This document shows, in pieces, positions 26,068 through 35,487 of a DNA stretch of 56,454 nucleotides. Positions within the stretch are counted from its first letter, which is position 1. Every line of letters begins with the position of its first letter. A model generated the notes under the pieces. That model saw only the letters and a program-made list of their open reading frames with translations, was not told the origin of the DNA and made no database searches. The stretch covers positions 1 through 56,454 of the forward strand of contig JAMCWD010000026.1 of the NCBI GenBank assembly GCA_023475345.1, given 5' to 3'. The DNA is from Chloroflexota bacterium. Its GTDB lineage: Bacteria > Vulcanimicrobiota > JAMCWD01. The position numbers and the translations under genes were made by a program.

Positions 26068-27828
26068 TTAATCTTTGGTAACCCTGAATACTTCTTCAAA
26101 AGTGGTATCGCCGTTTTTAATCTTCGCCAGGCCGTCTTCCATAAGGGTTCTGAGACCGTCTTTCTTTGCCTCTTCGTAAATATTAGCCGCGGACTCTCTT
26201 TTCAGGATAAGCTCTCTTATCTTATCGTTTATGGTGAGCAGCTCGTAAATCCCCATCCGTCCTTTATAACCGCTTTCGGTACAGGTCTGACACCCTCCGC
26301 CTTTCATCACGTGGTCAGGCGGGGAGATGCCGTATTCTTCGAAAATATTTTTCTCTTCGGGAGAAAGCGGGGCTTCCTGCTTACAATCGGAACATATTTT
26401 CCTGACGAGGCGCTGTGCCAGGATCCCGCGGATGGTTGATGCGATAAGAAAAGTCTCTATTCCCATATCTTCCAGACGGGTAATCGAAGCCACCGAATCG
26501 TTGGTGTGCAGGGTACTGAGTACCAGGTGGCCCGTCAATGCGGATTCGATGGCGATGGTGGCCGTCTCCTTGTCCCGGATTTCGCCGACCATCATTATAT
26601 CGGGGTCCTGGCGCAAAAAACTTCTCAGGGCCGCTGCAAAAGTCAAGCCCACCCTCGAATTCGTCTGGATCTGAACAAGCCCCTGGAGATTATATTCGAC
26701 AGGGTCTTCCACCGTTACTATCTTGACTTCGGGACGGTTCAGCCTGTTTAAAGTCGCATAAAGCGTCGTGGATTTGCCCGAACCTGTAGGCCCGGTTACC
26801 AGGATAACGCCGTTGGGATTTGCTATAACACTCTTCCAGCGGTTGAGGTCGTCTTCCTGGAAACCTATCTGTTCGAGATCTATCTTTATGCCCGAGCGGT
26901 CAAGCAGGCGCATGACTATGGTTTCGGAATACACCGAAGGAAGCAGCGATACGCGTATATCGAATTCCTTTCTGCTCTTGCCCAGCTTTATCTGGACCCG
27001 GCCGTCCTGGGGGATGCGGTGCTCGTCAATCTTCATGTTGGACATTATCTTGAGCCTGCTTATAACGGAGTTGTGAATGGAACGGGGATATTTCATCGTC
27101 TCGTTCAGGATGCCGTCAACCCTGTACCGCACAATGACTTCCGTCTCGTAAGGCTCTATGTGAATATCGCTTGCCTTTCGTTTTATGGCATCGATAATAA
27201 GCCTGTCAACAAAACGAATTATAGGTGTATCGACGACGGCGTCTTGTTCCTCTTCTTCTTCCTTACCGGCGGAAGTTATGGCAAGGTCGTCGGATTTTTC
27301 CGCCAGGGCGTCTTTCATTATGGACTCCAGTTCCTCGACCCTGTATATCTCGTTCAAAACCACGTCGATATCGTCGGGGAAGCCGAGGAACGGTTGTATT
27401 TCATATCCTGTCCTCAGTCTCAGATCGTCAAGCGCGAAAATATCGCTTGGGTCGGCCATGACGACGGACAGCTTGCTTTCTTTTTTGCCGATACAGATAA
27501 GTTTATACCTGCGGCTCATGCTTTCCGGGATAAGCTTAACCATTTCGATATCCGGCTTGTCATTTTCGATATCCACGCATTCGATACCGTATTCCGCCGC
27601 CTTGGCCTGGAGAATCTGCTCTTTAGGTATCCCTTTTTCTATGAGATCATGATCGATAGGTTCCTTGGATACTTTTAATTTTTTTGACAGCTTTTTCACT
27701 TCTTCTTCGGTAACCACGCCCTGGCGGTGAAGAATATCGAGAAAACTTTTGTATCCGCAGTTCTCTGTAACTAAAGCGGAAGCGCCGCTTTCCACCTGTT
27801 TTTTTTCTTCCGTATCCGGGATTGACAT
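26068..27828 (-). CDS. PilB/GspE-family type IV pilus or type II secretion ATPase
   Basis: The 586 residues hold an N-terminal GspE_N/MshEN domain (~30-180), a conserved ASDIHIEP box (219-226), the Walker A GPTGSGKST (346-354), the Walker B region IMMVGEIRDKETA, and a four-cysteine zinc finger (CSDCK... CQTC). It is a hexameric inner-membrane ATPase that drives pilus extension or pseudopilus assembly. GspE and PilB cannot be told apart here. No pilC, pilT or gsp genes are in the window except a pseudopilin-like fragment at 42400, so it is an orphan. Its start overlaps no other gene, and a stand-alone RAM domain lies 19 bases upstream. Confidence 0.9.
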   Translation of the reverse strand: MSIPDTEEKKQVESGASALVTENCGYKSFLDILHRQGVVTEEEVKKLSKKLKVSKEPIDHDLIEKGIPKEQILQAKAAEYGIECVDIENDKPDIEMVKLIPESMSRRYKLICIGKKESKLSVVMADPSDIFALDDLRLRTGYEIQPFLGFPDDIDVVLNEIYRVEELESIMKDALAEKSDDLAITSAGKEEEEEQDAVVDTPIIRFVDRLIIDAIKRKASDIHIEPYETEVIVRYRVDGILNETMKYPRSIHNSVISRLKIMSNMKIDEHRIPQDGRVQIKLGKSRKEFDIRVSLLPSVYSETIVMRLLDRSGIKIDLEQIGFQEDDLNRWKSVIANPNGVILVTGPTGSGKSTTLYATLNRLNRPEVKIVTVEDPVEYNLQGLVQIQTNSRVGLTFAAALRSFLRQDPDIMMVGEIRDKETATIAIESALTGHLVLSTLHTNDSVASITRLEDMGIETFLIASTIRGILAQRLVRKICSDCKQEAPLSPEEKNIFEEYGISPPDHVMKGGGCQTCTESGYKGRMGIYELLTINDKIRELILKRESAANIYEEAKKDGLRTLMEDGLAKIKNGDTTFEEVFRVTKD

Positions 27829-27847
27829 TGGATCCTCCGAGTAAAAT

Positions 27848-28102
27848 TTATTGAACCTCCTGGGGACAACTGAAAGTGCACAGGCACGTTACAGTCTTCC
27901 TTACCCCCGGGAGGATCTGGATCTCCGTCGTAACAATTTTGCCCAGGTCTTCGATGCTTTCACCTTCAAGCATAGCTATGACATCGTAAGGGCCTGTAAC
28001 CCCGTATGCCTTCAGAACGCCGGGCACGGAGGCGATTTTGTCGGCTACGGCGCGAACTTTCCCGGGCTCGGCTTCTATAAGGATAAAAGAACATATAGAC
28101 AA
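27848..28102 (-). CDS. stand-alone Lrp/AsnC ligand-binding (RAM) domain protein
   Basis: The TTG start is well placed after AGGAGGGG. The 84 residues match the RAM/AsnC_trans_reg fold alone: ILIEAEPGKVRAVADKIASVPGVLKAYGVTGPYDVIAML, ending KIVTTEIQILPGVRKTVTCLC. Full Lrp-family regulators have an HTH domain in front; it is missing here. Stand-alone RAM proteins bind amino acids and can regulate partners or enzymes. It precedes the PilB-like gene by 19 bases, so they are probably co-transcribed. Confidence 0.85.
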   Translation of the reverse strand: MSICSFILIEAEPGKVRAVADKIASVPGVLKAYGVTGPYDVIAMLEGESIEDLGKIVTTEIQILPGVRKTVTCLCTFSCPQEVQ

Positions 28103-28302
28103 AGTTATCCCCTCCTGAATACAAATTAATAAATAAAGATCCCTGACAGGTTGATTCTTTTTTAGATCTCTTCTTCCTGCGGAAAATCAATAGAAAATTT
28201 TAAAGAAAAAATATAACCATAATAATAATTAAGAAGGGAATTCAAGCATTATGTCCAATATCAAAAATTCGTAATATTTTATTATTTCATTAGGAGGGGC
28301 CC

Positions 28303-31300
28303 ATGTTAAAAGTCTCCGCCCTGTCAGACATAGTAGCTGTAGAGCCGGTTCTGGAGGAACGCCTTTCCCTGAGAACATTTCTCAACCCGGAAGAAAACAC
28401 CGAGAAGCTGAAAGCGTACACCCCCATAAGCTCCGCCGTAAAGGTGCTTGCCGACATTATCCGCGCCTCCGGCACGACATCCAAGGACCGCAGCCACCTT
28501 ATTTTCGGGATGCCCGGGATAGGGAAGAGCTATATCGCCGTCCTCCTGGCCAACCTGCTCGGCAGGGACCCGGGAGAAGACGAGGTCAAGGAACTGGTTT
28601 CCAGCCTGTCGGGATCGGAGCCCGATTTAAAAAAGGTGATGGACGAGGTAAGGCTTCCCAGGAAGCGTTTTCTCATACTGCCCCTTGAGCAGCTTACGGA
28701 CAAAGAAAGTTTCAAAGTTTCGCTGATGGCCGCGCTGAACGGGGTTCTCTGGCGCGAGAAGATTGAGTATATCCCCCCTGTCTCGGGTTTTTTAAACGAG
28801 ATTTTTACGGACACCATAAACCAGGTGAAGAATGTGGCAGGTCTGCAGGGCATCGCGATAATCGTCGATTCCGCAAGCGGTTTCCTCGCCAAGCAGCAGG
28901 AAGAACTCGCGGAGTTTGCCGAATTCTGCCGCCAGAGTTCATTCCCATGCGTCATGGTGTTCCTGGCTTCGATGAGCAGAGAAGATGCTGCGGAGCTTGA
29001 CGGCAAGCCCTTTGACCGCGTTCACAATTTTTCCATCGTTACCGGCAAATATGAGTTTGAAGAAAATATCATCGGGAAAAAGATCCTCCATTTCCTGAAG
29101 CCGGACGACGAAGAGGAACTCATAAATGAAAAAGACATCAAGCCGCTTCTTTCCCTGATGGAAAGCAAGGGGCTGTTTTCCGAAAAAGACGAGGAGTGGA
29201 GAAAGAAGGTAGTCCTCGACGAGTGCTACCCGATGCACCCGATCTCTTTATATGCCCTTCCCCGCCTGGCGCAGAAAGTGGCCAACGATGATAAGAATTT
29301 CCGCACGTTTTTCCTCGATGACGTCCCCGGGACTTTGAAAAACATGATCCAGAACATGGCTTTTTACCAGCCCAATAAAAGGCTGGCTCTTTATCCGCTC
29401 GATTCCCTGATGGCTTACCTGGAAAGGAATATCAAGGCGCATCCGGTGTATAAAAGCTATCTTGAAATCATCGAAAAAATGCGTCCCCAGGTAATCGACC
29501 TCCCGTTCTCGCTCAGGATAATGAGGACACTTGCGGCACTTCATATAATGGACAACTCGCGCCTGCCGCGGAACGCCGAAACGATAATGGACGCGCTCCA
29601 TATAACAAAGAGGGAAGAAACGAAAGTCCAGGACACCCTCGAAGCTCTTATAGACAAGGGAGTACTGGAACTGGACGACGATACCGGGACTTATTCGCTG
29701 GGCGAGCCTGGCCCTGAAATGAAGCTCGAAGAAATTATGGAAAAGGTCAAAGATCAGGTCAGGACGACCTTCGACCAGGCGGCTTTCCTTTCCCGCATGT
29801 ATGAATTGAAAAAGGGACGCCCGGCGTCTTTCAACGACAAACGCCGGACTGACAAGGCCATCCTCATGAAATTCAGCAAGCCGGATGAGATCTTCGCAAC
29901 GAAGAAAATCCAGACCGAGACCGAAAGTCTTTACGAGCCGGGGCGCAAGGAATATATCGCCGATGTTATCCTCCATTACGTGCTGCCTTCCGCCGGGGAC
30001 GAAATAGAAAAGGTGTGCTCGGCCGCCGCCACCGACAAGCTCAAAGAAGAAGCCATCCTGCTGGCAGTCCCGAAGAAGATGCCGGAATGGATAGAGGTAT
30101 GCCAGGACCAGGAAGTAATCCGCAGGGTGCTTCTTTACGAAAGCCCGTTTTGCGAAAACGACTATTCGGGACGGTCCGAACTTGAAGAAAAAGCCGGGGC
30201 GCTTGCAGGCCGCGTAAACAAGGAACTCGAGGGCTTCCTCAGCGCAGACAACTTCTTCTGGTGCTGGAAAGGCGATATAAAGGACAACCTGCCGGCAGGC
30301 GGAGAAGAAGAATATTTCTCGCGGATATTTGAAAGTTATTTCAGCAAGTTCCCTGAAATAGCCGAGGGCGGTATCGCCATGCACGCCGAAACGGAAGATG
30401 CGACAAAAGCCCGCCATGAAGCCGAAAAAATTCTCCTTTCCCCGGGTAAGAAAATAAAACTTTCAAAAGGTTCCTCCAGCCCGGGCGAAAACCTGATCAA
30501 AAAATGGCTTATTGAGCCGGGACTCCTGACAAAGGTCTCAGAAGACGAATCCGGCGGCACTTATGTCTTCGGCAAACCCGCCGAAAACAGCCCGTTATTC
30601 GACCTCTGGAATTACCTCCATTTCGTACTCGTAGGCAAAGAGAGAGGCAAGAAGCTGGTGATGGGAGAAGACCTGACCTCTTCTCTTTTCAGGTCTCCTT
30701 ACGGGCTGCCGCGTTCCCTGATGGAATTCTTCTTTGCTTATTTCGTCAAAGGGTTTAACGGCCACATCCATGTATATCAAAACCGGCGGGAATTGCCGAA
30801 GAACCTGCCCGGCGATGATGTAGTCCCAATGATAATCACTCCCGAAAACCTTGCGGCAATGATGCTCGACCCCACCGACAGGGCCGTGCTTTACTTCGAA
30901 TGCAGGGACGAGGAAAGAGAACTGCTCGATTATATCCTGAAGCTTGCTTCGCCCGGCGCCTCCCTTGATCCTGAAAAACCCGCGTTCGAGCAGGTAAAGG
31001 AAAAGCTCCTTGAGTGGTATGATTTGCTCCCAGGAGTTACCAAAACATCCAGGGACCTGGAAAACCCACATGCCGGGGCATTGCTTGCGCTTCTGCGCGA
31101 TACTGCGAAAACCGGGAACGCCGAAGATCTCCTCATGAAGCACATTATGACGGCGGCGGGCATAGACCCTTCACAGTTCAACCGGGAGGAAGACCTGCCC
31201 GTCCTGAAAGAACGGCTCGAAAAGGCATTCGGGGATATCAACAACTACGAAGTCGAACTGAGCAACAGCCTGGAAAGCGCCGTCTGCTCGATATTCGGTT

Positions 31301-31710
31301 GTATTGACCCGAAAGATTTGAAAGGCCGCTTCAAGGCATGGGAAAAGGTGCTGTACAGGGATACCTTTGAAAGGCCCCCGTCGGAAGACGCCGCCGTACT
31401 TCTGGAAGCCGTTAAAAGCGATAAGCCGGTGGTGGAAATAATCAAAGTTTACCTGCCGGAAAAGTTAGGCTGGGGAAAACTCGAAGATTGGACGACCAAC
31501 CACAAGGACGAATATACCGAGCGCCTGTCTTTCGCAAAGATGCTCTGTGAGCTTTGGATGTTCGAAGGAGCCTACCTTGTCGGAAGCGATGCGGAGATGA
31601 AGAAAAAGAGCATTCTGAAGCTGTCTCAGGTCTTCCAGAAAACCCTCGGTCTATCCTCATCAGAGCTTGAAAGCATAGTCGAATCGATGCTGGAGGCGGT
31701 TGCCTGGTAA
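28303..31710 (+). CDS. giant P-loop ATPase, BrxC/PglY-like, of unknown function
   Basis: GGAGG sits about seven bases before the ATG. The 1135 residues have a Walker A HLIFGMPGIGKSY (K75), a hydrophobic strand ending IAIIVDSASG (~184-193) as a Walker B candidate, and CYPMHPISLYALPRLAQKV (308-326) followed by a NxRTFF-like NDDKNFRTFF, a layout I associate with the large ATPases of phage-defence systems (BrxC/PglY and DUF6079-type proteins). The middle (~400-980) is helical and not recognised. Residues 993-1135 are homologous to the separate protein at 6397-6855. It is soluble and transcribed alone between the RAM gene and rpmE, with no methylase or nuclease beside it. Family assignment is moderate. 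Confidence 0.7.
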   Translation: MLKVSALSDIVAVEPVLEERLSLRTFLNPEENTEKLKAYTPISSAVKVLADIIRASGTTSKDRSHLIFGMPGIGKSYIAVLLANLLGRDPGEDEVKELVSSLSGSEPDLKKVMDEVRLPRKRFLILPLEQLTDKESFKVSLMAALNGVLWREKIEYIPPVSGFLNEIFTDTINQVKNVAGLQGIAIIVDSASGFLAKQQEELAEFAEFCRQSSFPCVMVFLASMSREDAAELDGKPFDRVHNFSIVTGKYEFEENIIGKKILHFLKPDDEEELINEKDIKPLLSLMESKGLFSEKDEEWRKKVVLDECYPMHPISLYALPRLAQKVANDDKNFRTFFLDDVPGTLKNMIQNMAFYQPNKRLALYPLDSLMAYLERNIKAHPVYKSYLEIIEKMRPQVIDLPFSLRIMRTLAALHIMDNSRLPRNAETIMDALHITKREETKVQDTLEALIDKGVLELDDDTGTYSLGEPGPEMKLEEIMEKVKDQVRTTFDQAAFLSRMYELKKGRPASFNDKRRTDKAILMKFSKPDEIFATKKIQTETESLYEPGRKEYIADVILHYVLPSAGDEIEKVCSAAATDKLKEEAILLAVPKKMPEWIEVCQDQEVIRRVLLYESPFCENDYSGRSELEEKAGALAGRVNKELEGFLSADNFFWCWKGDIKDNLPAGGEEEYFSRIFESYFSKFPEIAEGGIAMHAETEDATKARHEAEKILLSPGKKIKLSKGSSSPGENLIKKWLIEPGLLTKVSEDESGGTYVFGKPAENSPLFDLWNYLHFVLVGKERGKKLVMGEDLTSSLFRSPYGLPRSLMEFFFAYFVKGFNGHIHVYQNRRELPKNLPGDDVVPMIITPENLAAMMLDPTDRAVLYFECRDEERELLDYILKLASPGASLDPEKPAFEQVKEKLLEWYDLLPGVTKTSRDLENPHAGALLALLRDTAKTGNAEDLLMKHIMTAAGIDPSQFNREEDLPVLKERLEKAFGDINNYEVELSNSLESAVCSIFGCIDPKDLKGRFKAWEKVLYRDTFERPPSEDAAVLLEAVKSDKPVVEIIKVYLPEKLGWGKLEDWTTNHKDEYTERLSFAKMLCELWMFEGAYLVGSDAEMKKKSILKLSQVFQKTLGLSSSELESIVESMLEAVAW

Positions 31711-31716
31711 AAACAC

Positions 31717-31745
31717 TTGCCACAACGGGTTGCATGTGATATAAT
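31717..31745 (+). promoter_or_regulatory. promoter of rpmE
   Basis: TTGCCA at 31717-31722 and TATAAT at 31740-31745 are 17 bases apart. The predicted start near 31752 is about 33 bases before the rpmE ATG. Confidence 0.75.
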
Positions 31746-31784
31746 CCAGCACGAATTCGTAAACCTGTAAAGAGGTGTTATTAA

Positions 31785-32051
31785 ATGAAAGAGAAAATCC
31801 ATCCGCGCTGGCAGGAAACCACGGTTACCTGCGCATGTGGGAATACCTTTACCACTTATTCGACGGTGAAAGATCTCCGAGTCGAGAGTTGCTCCAACTG
31901 CCACCCGTTTTATACCGGCAGGCAGAAGAGCGTGGCTCTTGAGGGACGCGTCGAGAGGTATCACCAGCGGCTTCAGAAAAAAGCCGAAAAGGAATCCGAA
32001 AAAACTGCAAAAACCAAGAAGAAGAAACAGGAAGCAACAGCCGGGGCTTAG
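31785..32051 (+). CDS. rpmE: 50S ribosomal protein L31 (zinc-binding form)
   Basis: The ATG at 31785 follows AGAGG. The first ~65 residues are L31: [22 protein letters not shown], then [15 protein letters not shown]. Four cysteines (two C-x-C or C-x-x-C pairs) mark the zinc-binding C+ type. The Lys/Glu-rich C-terminal extension of ~25 residues is longer than in many bacteria. It has its own promoter and terminator. Confidence 0.95.
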   Translation: MKEKIHPRWQETTVTCACGNTFTTYSTVKDLRVESCSNCHPFYTGRQKSVALEGRVERYHQRLQKKAEKESEKTAKTKKKKQEATAGA

Positions 32052-32064
32052 GTACGGAATCAAC

Positions 32065-32107
32065 AAAATGTCTGCAGGTATTTTATTTCTGCAGGCATTT
32101 TCTTTTT
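32065..32107 (+). terminator. Rho-independent terminator of rpmE
   Basis: AAAATG-t-CTGCAG (32065-32077) pairs with CTGCAG-g-CATTTT (32089-32101) through 12 Watson-Crick pairs and one wobble, and is followed by CTTTTT. It begins 14 bases after the rpmE stop and separates it from thyX. Confidence 0.8.
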
Positions 32108-32120
32108 GACGGGGACAAAC

Positions 32121-32816
32121 ATGAAGGTTACGATCCTTGAACATACCTGCGAACCGCAAAAGCTGGCTGCCGCTGCCGCCAGGATATGCAGGCATGACGA
32201 AGATGCGCAACTCGTGCTGAAGAACCTCTCGGACAAAGAATGCTCCAGGCTCATTGACGAATGTCTCCAAAAGGGGCACGAATCCGTCCTTGAACATGCA
32301 TCATTCACCTTCGCCATAGAAGGCATATCCAGGGTAACCACCCACCAACTGGTAAGGCACAGAATAGCATCGTACTCACAACAAAGCCTCCGCCATACCA
32401 GGATTGAAGGGGGAGATTCGTTCGTAATCCCGCCTGAGATAAAGGATAACGAAGGCGCCTGCGGCATCTTCCGGAAGTGTTGTACCGATGCGCTGGTTTC
32501 TTATAACGGGATGATCGACATGGGGATAAAGCCCGAAGACGCCCGGTATATCCTGCCGATGGGAGTCCGGAGCAGGATCATCGTTACGATGAACGCAAGG
32601 TCTTTGAGAAATTTTTTCCGTTTGAGGACGTGCAGCAAGGCCCAGTGGGAAATAAGGGAAACGGCGTTACGGATGCTCGACGAGGTAAGGGAAGCGGCGC
32701 CCGGCTTGTTCCGGGACAGCGGGCCTCCATGTATGGAGGGGAAATGTCCCGAAGGGGATCTTGAATGTTTTAAAGAAATGAGTAATAAAATAAAAAGGGA
32801 GAAAAACGATGCATGA
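32121..32816 (+). CDS. thyX: FAD-dependent thymidylate synthase ThyX
   Basis: I start at ATG 32121 rather than the TTG at 32106, which lies in the terminator T-run. The 231 residues contain the ThyX signature [14 protein letters not shown], a variant of RHR-x7-S-x-R, plus [16 protein letters not shown] and [15 protein letters not shown]. ThyX makes dTMP from dUMP with methylene-tetrahydrofolate and FAD/NADPH, and replaces ThyA and dihydrofolate recycling. The C-terminal Cys-rich tail ([13 protein letters not shown]) is an addition. It overlaps tdk by eight bases, giving a compact dTMP operon. Confidence 0.92.
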   Translation: MKVTILEHTCEPQKLAAAAARICRHDEDAQLVLKNLSDKECSRLIDECLQKGHESVLEHASFTFAIEGISRVTTHQLVRHRIASYSQQSLRHTRIEGGDSFVIPPEIKDNEGACGIFRKCCTDALVSYNGMIDMGIKPEDARYILPMGVRSRIIVTMNARSLRNFFRLRTCSKAQWEIRETALRMLDEVREAAPGLFRDSGPPCMEGKCPEGDLECFKEMSNKIKREKNDA

Positions 32817-33429
32817 AGGGCAAACGGGCGGCTGGCTGGAGGTAATCTGCGGGAGCATGTTCAGCGGCAAAAGCGAAGAGTTGATACGCCGCGTCAAACG
32901 GGCAAGGATAGCCAGGCAGAATGTCCAGGTATTCAAAGCTTCGCTTGACGACAGGTATTCCCACGAAGAAGTCTGCTCTCATGACGGGGGCAGCGTCGAA
33001 GCCGTTCCAGTGGGAGATCCGTGGGAAATCATGGAGAACGTAAAGCCTGAAACCCAGGTCGTAGGTATCGACGAAGTCCAGTTTTTTTCCGATGAAATAA
33101 TCGATATAGTAAAAGAGCTTGCCGAAAAAGGAAAGAGGGTTATCGTTGCGGGGCTTGACCAGGACTTCAGGGGAGAGCCTTTCGGGCCTGTCCCTGCACT
33201 GCTTGCCATAGCCGAAGTCATAGACAAGCTGCATGCTATCTGTATGGTTTGCGGAAGTCCCGCCAGCAGAAGCCAGCGCCTCATTAACGGGAAAGAGGCC
33301 GCCTACGACGACGACCTTATAATCGTCGGCGCGGAGCAGGTTTACGAGGCAAGATGCAGCATGTGCCACAAGGTGCCGGGAAAGCCGGTCAAAGAATCCT
33401 CTCATAATAAAGTCGGATCGAAGTTGTAG
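32809..33429 (+). CDS. tdk: thymidine kinase (TK1-like)
   Basis: The ATG at 32809 is inside the end of thyX, with AGGGAG just upstream. The 206 residues hold the P-loop [14 protein letters not shown], the DEVQFF Walker B box, the lasso loop after GLDQDF, and four zinc-binding cysteines (CMVCGSPA... CSMCHK). It salvages thymidine to dTMP. Having the salvage enzyme overlap ThyX couples both sources of dTMP. Confidence 0.93.
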   Translation: MHEGQTGGWLEVICGSMFSGKSEELIRRVKRARIARQNVQVFKASLDDRYSHEEVCSHDGGSVEAVPVGDPWEIMENVKPETQVVGIDEVQFFSDEIIDIVKELAEKGKRVIVAGLDQDFRGEPFGPVPALLAIAEVIDKLHAICMVCGSPASRSQRLINGKEAAYDDDLIIVGAEQVYEARCSMCHKVPGKPVKESSHNKVGSKL

Positions 33430-33531
33430 CTGCCGGATTATTGTTTACCCGACCGGGATCGGAACAATTTTTAAATATGATGCCGAAGATCGAATAATCA
33501 ATCTAACAGCATAATCCGGGAGTGATGATAT

Positions 33532-34599
33532 ATGGAAGAAAAGCTGAGTTCTATCGCCGAGAGATACAACGAACTCGAACGAAAATTATGTGACCCTGCA
33601 GTAACATCGAATCCTTCTGAGTTTAAGAGCATTGCGAAGGAAAGATCGGGACTCGAAGAAACCGTCAGGCTTTATGAAGAGTGGAAATCTTTGAAGAAAC
33701 AGCTTGAGGATGCACAGGGACTTATTGAAACGGAAAAAGATCCCGAATTTCTCCAGTTGGCACAGCAGGAAGCGGATGATATAAAGGAACGCATCAACAA
33801 GCTTGATGAGCGCTTTGCCGTTTTACTGCTGCCGCCGGATCCTTATGCCGACCGGAATATTTTCGTGGAAATCCGGGCGGGAGCAGGGGGAGAAGAAGCG
33901 GCGCTCTTCGGTGCGGAGCTTTTAAGGATGTACCTGCGCTATGCTGAAATTAAAGGCTGGAAATCCGAGATCCTTTCCCAGAACGCCACGGAGCTCGGAG
34001 GGATTAAAGAAGTCGTTTTTTCCATATCGGGAGACGGCATATATTCCAGGATGAAATACGAAAGCGGCGTCCACAGGGTACAGAGAGTGCCGACAACCGA
34101 GTCGGGGGGAAGGATCCATACATCGACCATTACTGTTGCAGTCCTGCCCGAGCCTGAAGAAGTGGATATCGAAATAAATCCCAAAGACCTCAGGATAGAC
34201 ACCTACAGGTCATCGGGCGCAGGGGGCCAGCACGTAAACAAAACGGATTCCGCCATACGGATAACCCATATCCCCACCGGTGTGGTAGTGGCGTGCCAGG
34301 ACGAGCGCTCCCAGCATCAGAACCGGGACAAGGCCATGCGCATCCTGAGGGCCAAGCTCCTCGAAGATAAAATCAACAGGCAGCAGCAGAATATAGCACA
34401 GGCCCGCAGGGTCCAGGTGGGCAGCGGGGGAAGATGCGAAAAAATCAGGACATATAACTTCCCCCAGAGCAGAATAACGGATCACAGAATAGGCAAATCG
34501 GTGCATAACCTGACTTCCTTCCTTGAAGGCGATATAGACGAGATGCTTGTCGCCCTTGAAGAAGAAGAAATAAGGATAAACTTAAAGAAAGCCGGTTAA
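33532..34599 (+). CDS. prfA: peptide chain release factor 1
   Basis: GGGAGTG precedes the ATG at 33532. The 355 residues have the N-terminal coiled coil, the acidic AGAGGEEAALFGAEL block, the tripeptide-anticodon region (VPTTESGGRIHTST) and the universal GGQ at 231-233 in SSGAGGQHVNKTDSAIRITH, matching RF1, not RF2. It ends translation at UAA and UAG. prmC, whose product methylates this GGQ glutamine, follows five bases later. Confidence 0.93.
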   Translation: MEEKLSSIAERYNELERKLCDPAVTSNPSEFKSIAKERSGLEETVRLYEEWKSLKKQLEDAQGLIETEKDPEFLQLAQQEADDIKERINKLDERFAVLLLPPDPYADRNIFVEIRAGAGGEEAALFGAELLRMYLRYAEIKGWKSEILSQNATELGGIKEVVFSISGDGIYSRMKYESGVHRVQRVPTTESGGRIHTSTITVAVLPEPEEVDIEINPKDLRIDTYRSSGAGGQHVNKTDSAIRITHIPTGVVVACQDERSQHQNRDKAMRILRAKLLEDKINRQQQNIAQARRVQVGSGGRCEKIRTYNFPQSRITDHRIGKSVHNLTSFLEGDIDEMLVALEEEEIRINLKKAG

Positions 34600-34603
34600 C
34601 ATA

Positions 34604-35473
34604 TTGAACGGTGTTTTAAAAAGAACTGAAACGGTTTCTTCCGCCCTTATAAAGGCGGCGGCCCGCTTGAAATGCGCCGGTGTCGAAAATCCCCGGCAGG
34701 AAGCCGAGCTGCTTTTATCGGCCGCTACCGGGATGAAGAAAACCGATATCTGGCGGGAGCCGGAGGCTGTTATCAGAAGGGACATGGAGAAATTCGACGA
34801 CTTTATCGAGCGGCGTGCGACCGGGGTTCCTTATGCCTACATCATCGGGAAAAAGGAATTCATGGGAAAGGATTTCATCGTTACGCCCGACGTGCTGGTG
34901 CCGAGGCCCGAAACGGAGCTTCTCGTGAAAAAAGCTTCCGAATACAACGAAAATTCCGGCATTGAAAATCCCGAAGCACTGGATATGGGCTGCGGGAGCG
35001 GAGTTATCGGGATCTGTCTTTCTCTTAAACATCCGGGCATAAGGGTTACCGCATGCGATATCTCGCAGGAATCGCTTGAAGTGGCCCGACACAACGCGGG
35101 AATACACGGGGTCGGGGAGAGGATGGAGTTTGTAAGGAGCGATATTTTCAGTTCTTTTAAAGACCGTCCGTTCGATATGATCGTCTGTAACCCGCCGTAT
35201 ATAGGCGAAATAGAAAGAGGGAGCCTGCAGCGCGAATTGGCGTTCGAGCCTGATTCTGCGTTATTTTCGGGCATCGAGGGCATGGATTTCATCTCTCGTT
35301 TTATCGGCCAATCCCTGCAACATCTCCGTGAAAAGGGCATCTTATTTATGGAGGTAGGAGATGGCCAGATGGAGAAAGTAAAAGGGAAGGTTCTCAAGGC
35401 GGGTTTCGGCCGTTACGAGATTTTCGAAGATTTTGCAGGAATCGAGCGTGTGATTGCCGCCTGTATGAAATAA
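34604..35473 (+). CDS. prmC: release factor glutamine methyltransferase
   Basis: The TTG start is close behind prfA. The 289 residues show the N-terminal helical domain (~1-95), a Rossmann SAM-binding domain with ALDMGCGSGVIGI, and the catalytic NPPY in IVCNPPYIGE. PrmC methylates the glutamine of the GGQ motif in RF1 and RF2. The prfA-prmC order is a common bacterial pair. Confidence 0.93.
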   Translation: MNGVLKRTETVSSALIKAAARLKCAGVENPRQEAELLLSAATGMKKTDIWREPEAVIRRDMEKFDDFIERRATGVPYAYIIGKKEFMGKDFIVTPDVLVPRPETELLVKKASEYNENSGIENPEALDMGCGSGVIGICLSLKHPGIRVTACDISQESLEVARHNAGIHGVGERMEFVRSDIFSSFKDRPFDMIVCNPPYIGEIERGSLQRELAFEPDSALFSGIEGMDFISRFIGQSLQHLREKGILFMEVGDGQMEKVKGKVLKAGFGRYEIFEDFAGIERVIAACMK

Positions 35474-35487
35474 ATACGAGGTGAATG

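Noticed and set aside
29248..30417. 389-codon minus-strand open frame inside the giant ATPase gene
   Set aside because: It is the shadow of a GC-rich coding strand; no ribosome binding site, and the plus strand frame has clear motifs.
32106..32120. TTG start for thyX
   Set aside because: It lies in the T-run of the rpmE terminator; ATG 32121 fits family length.
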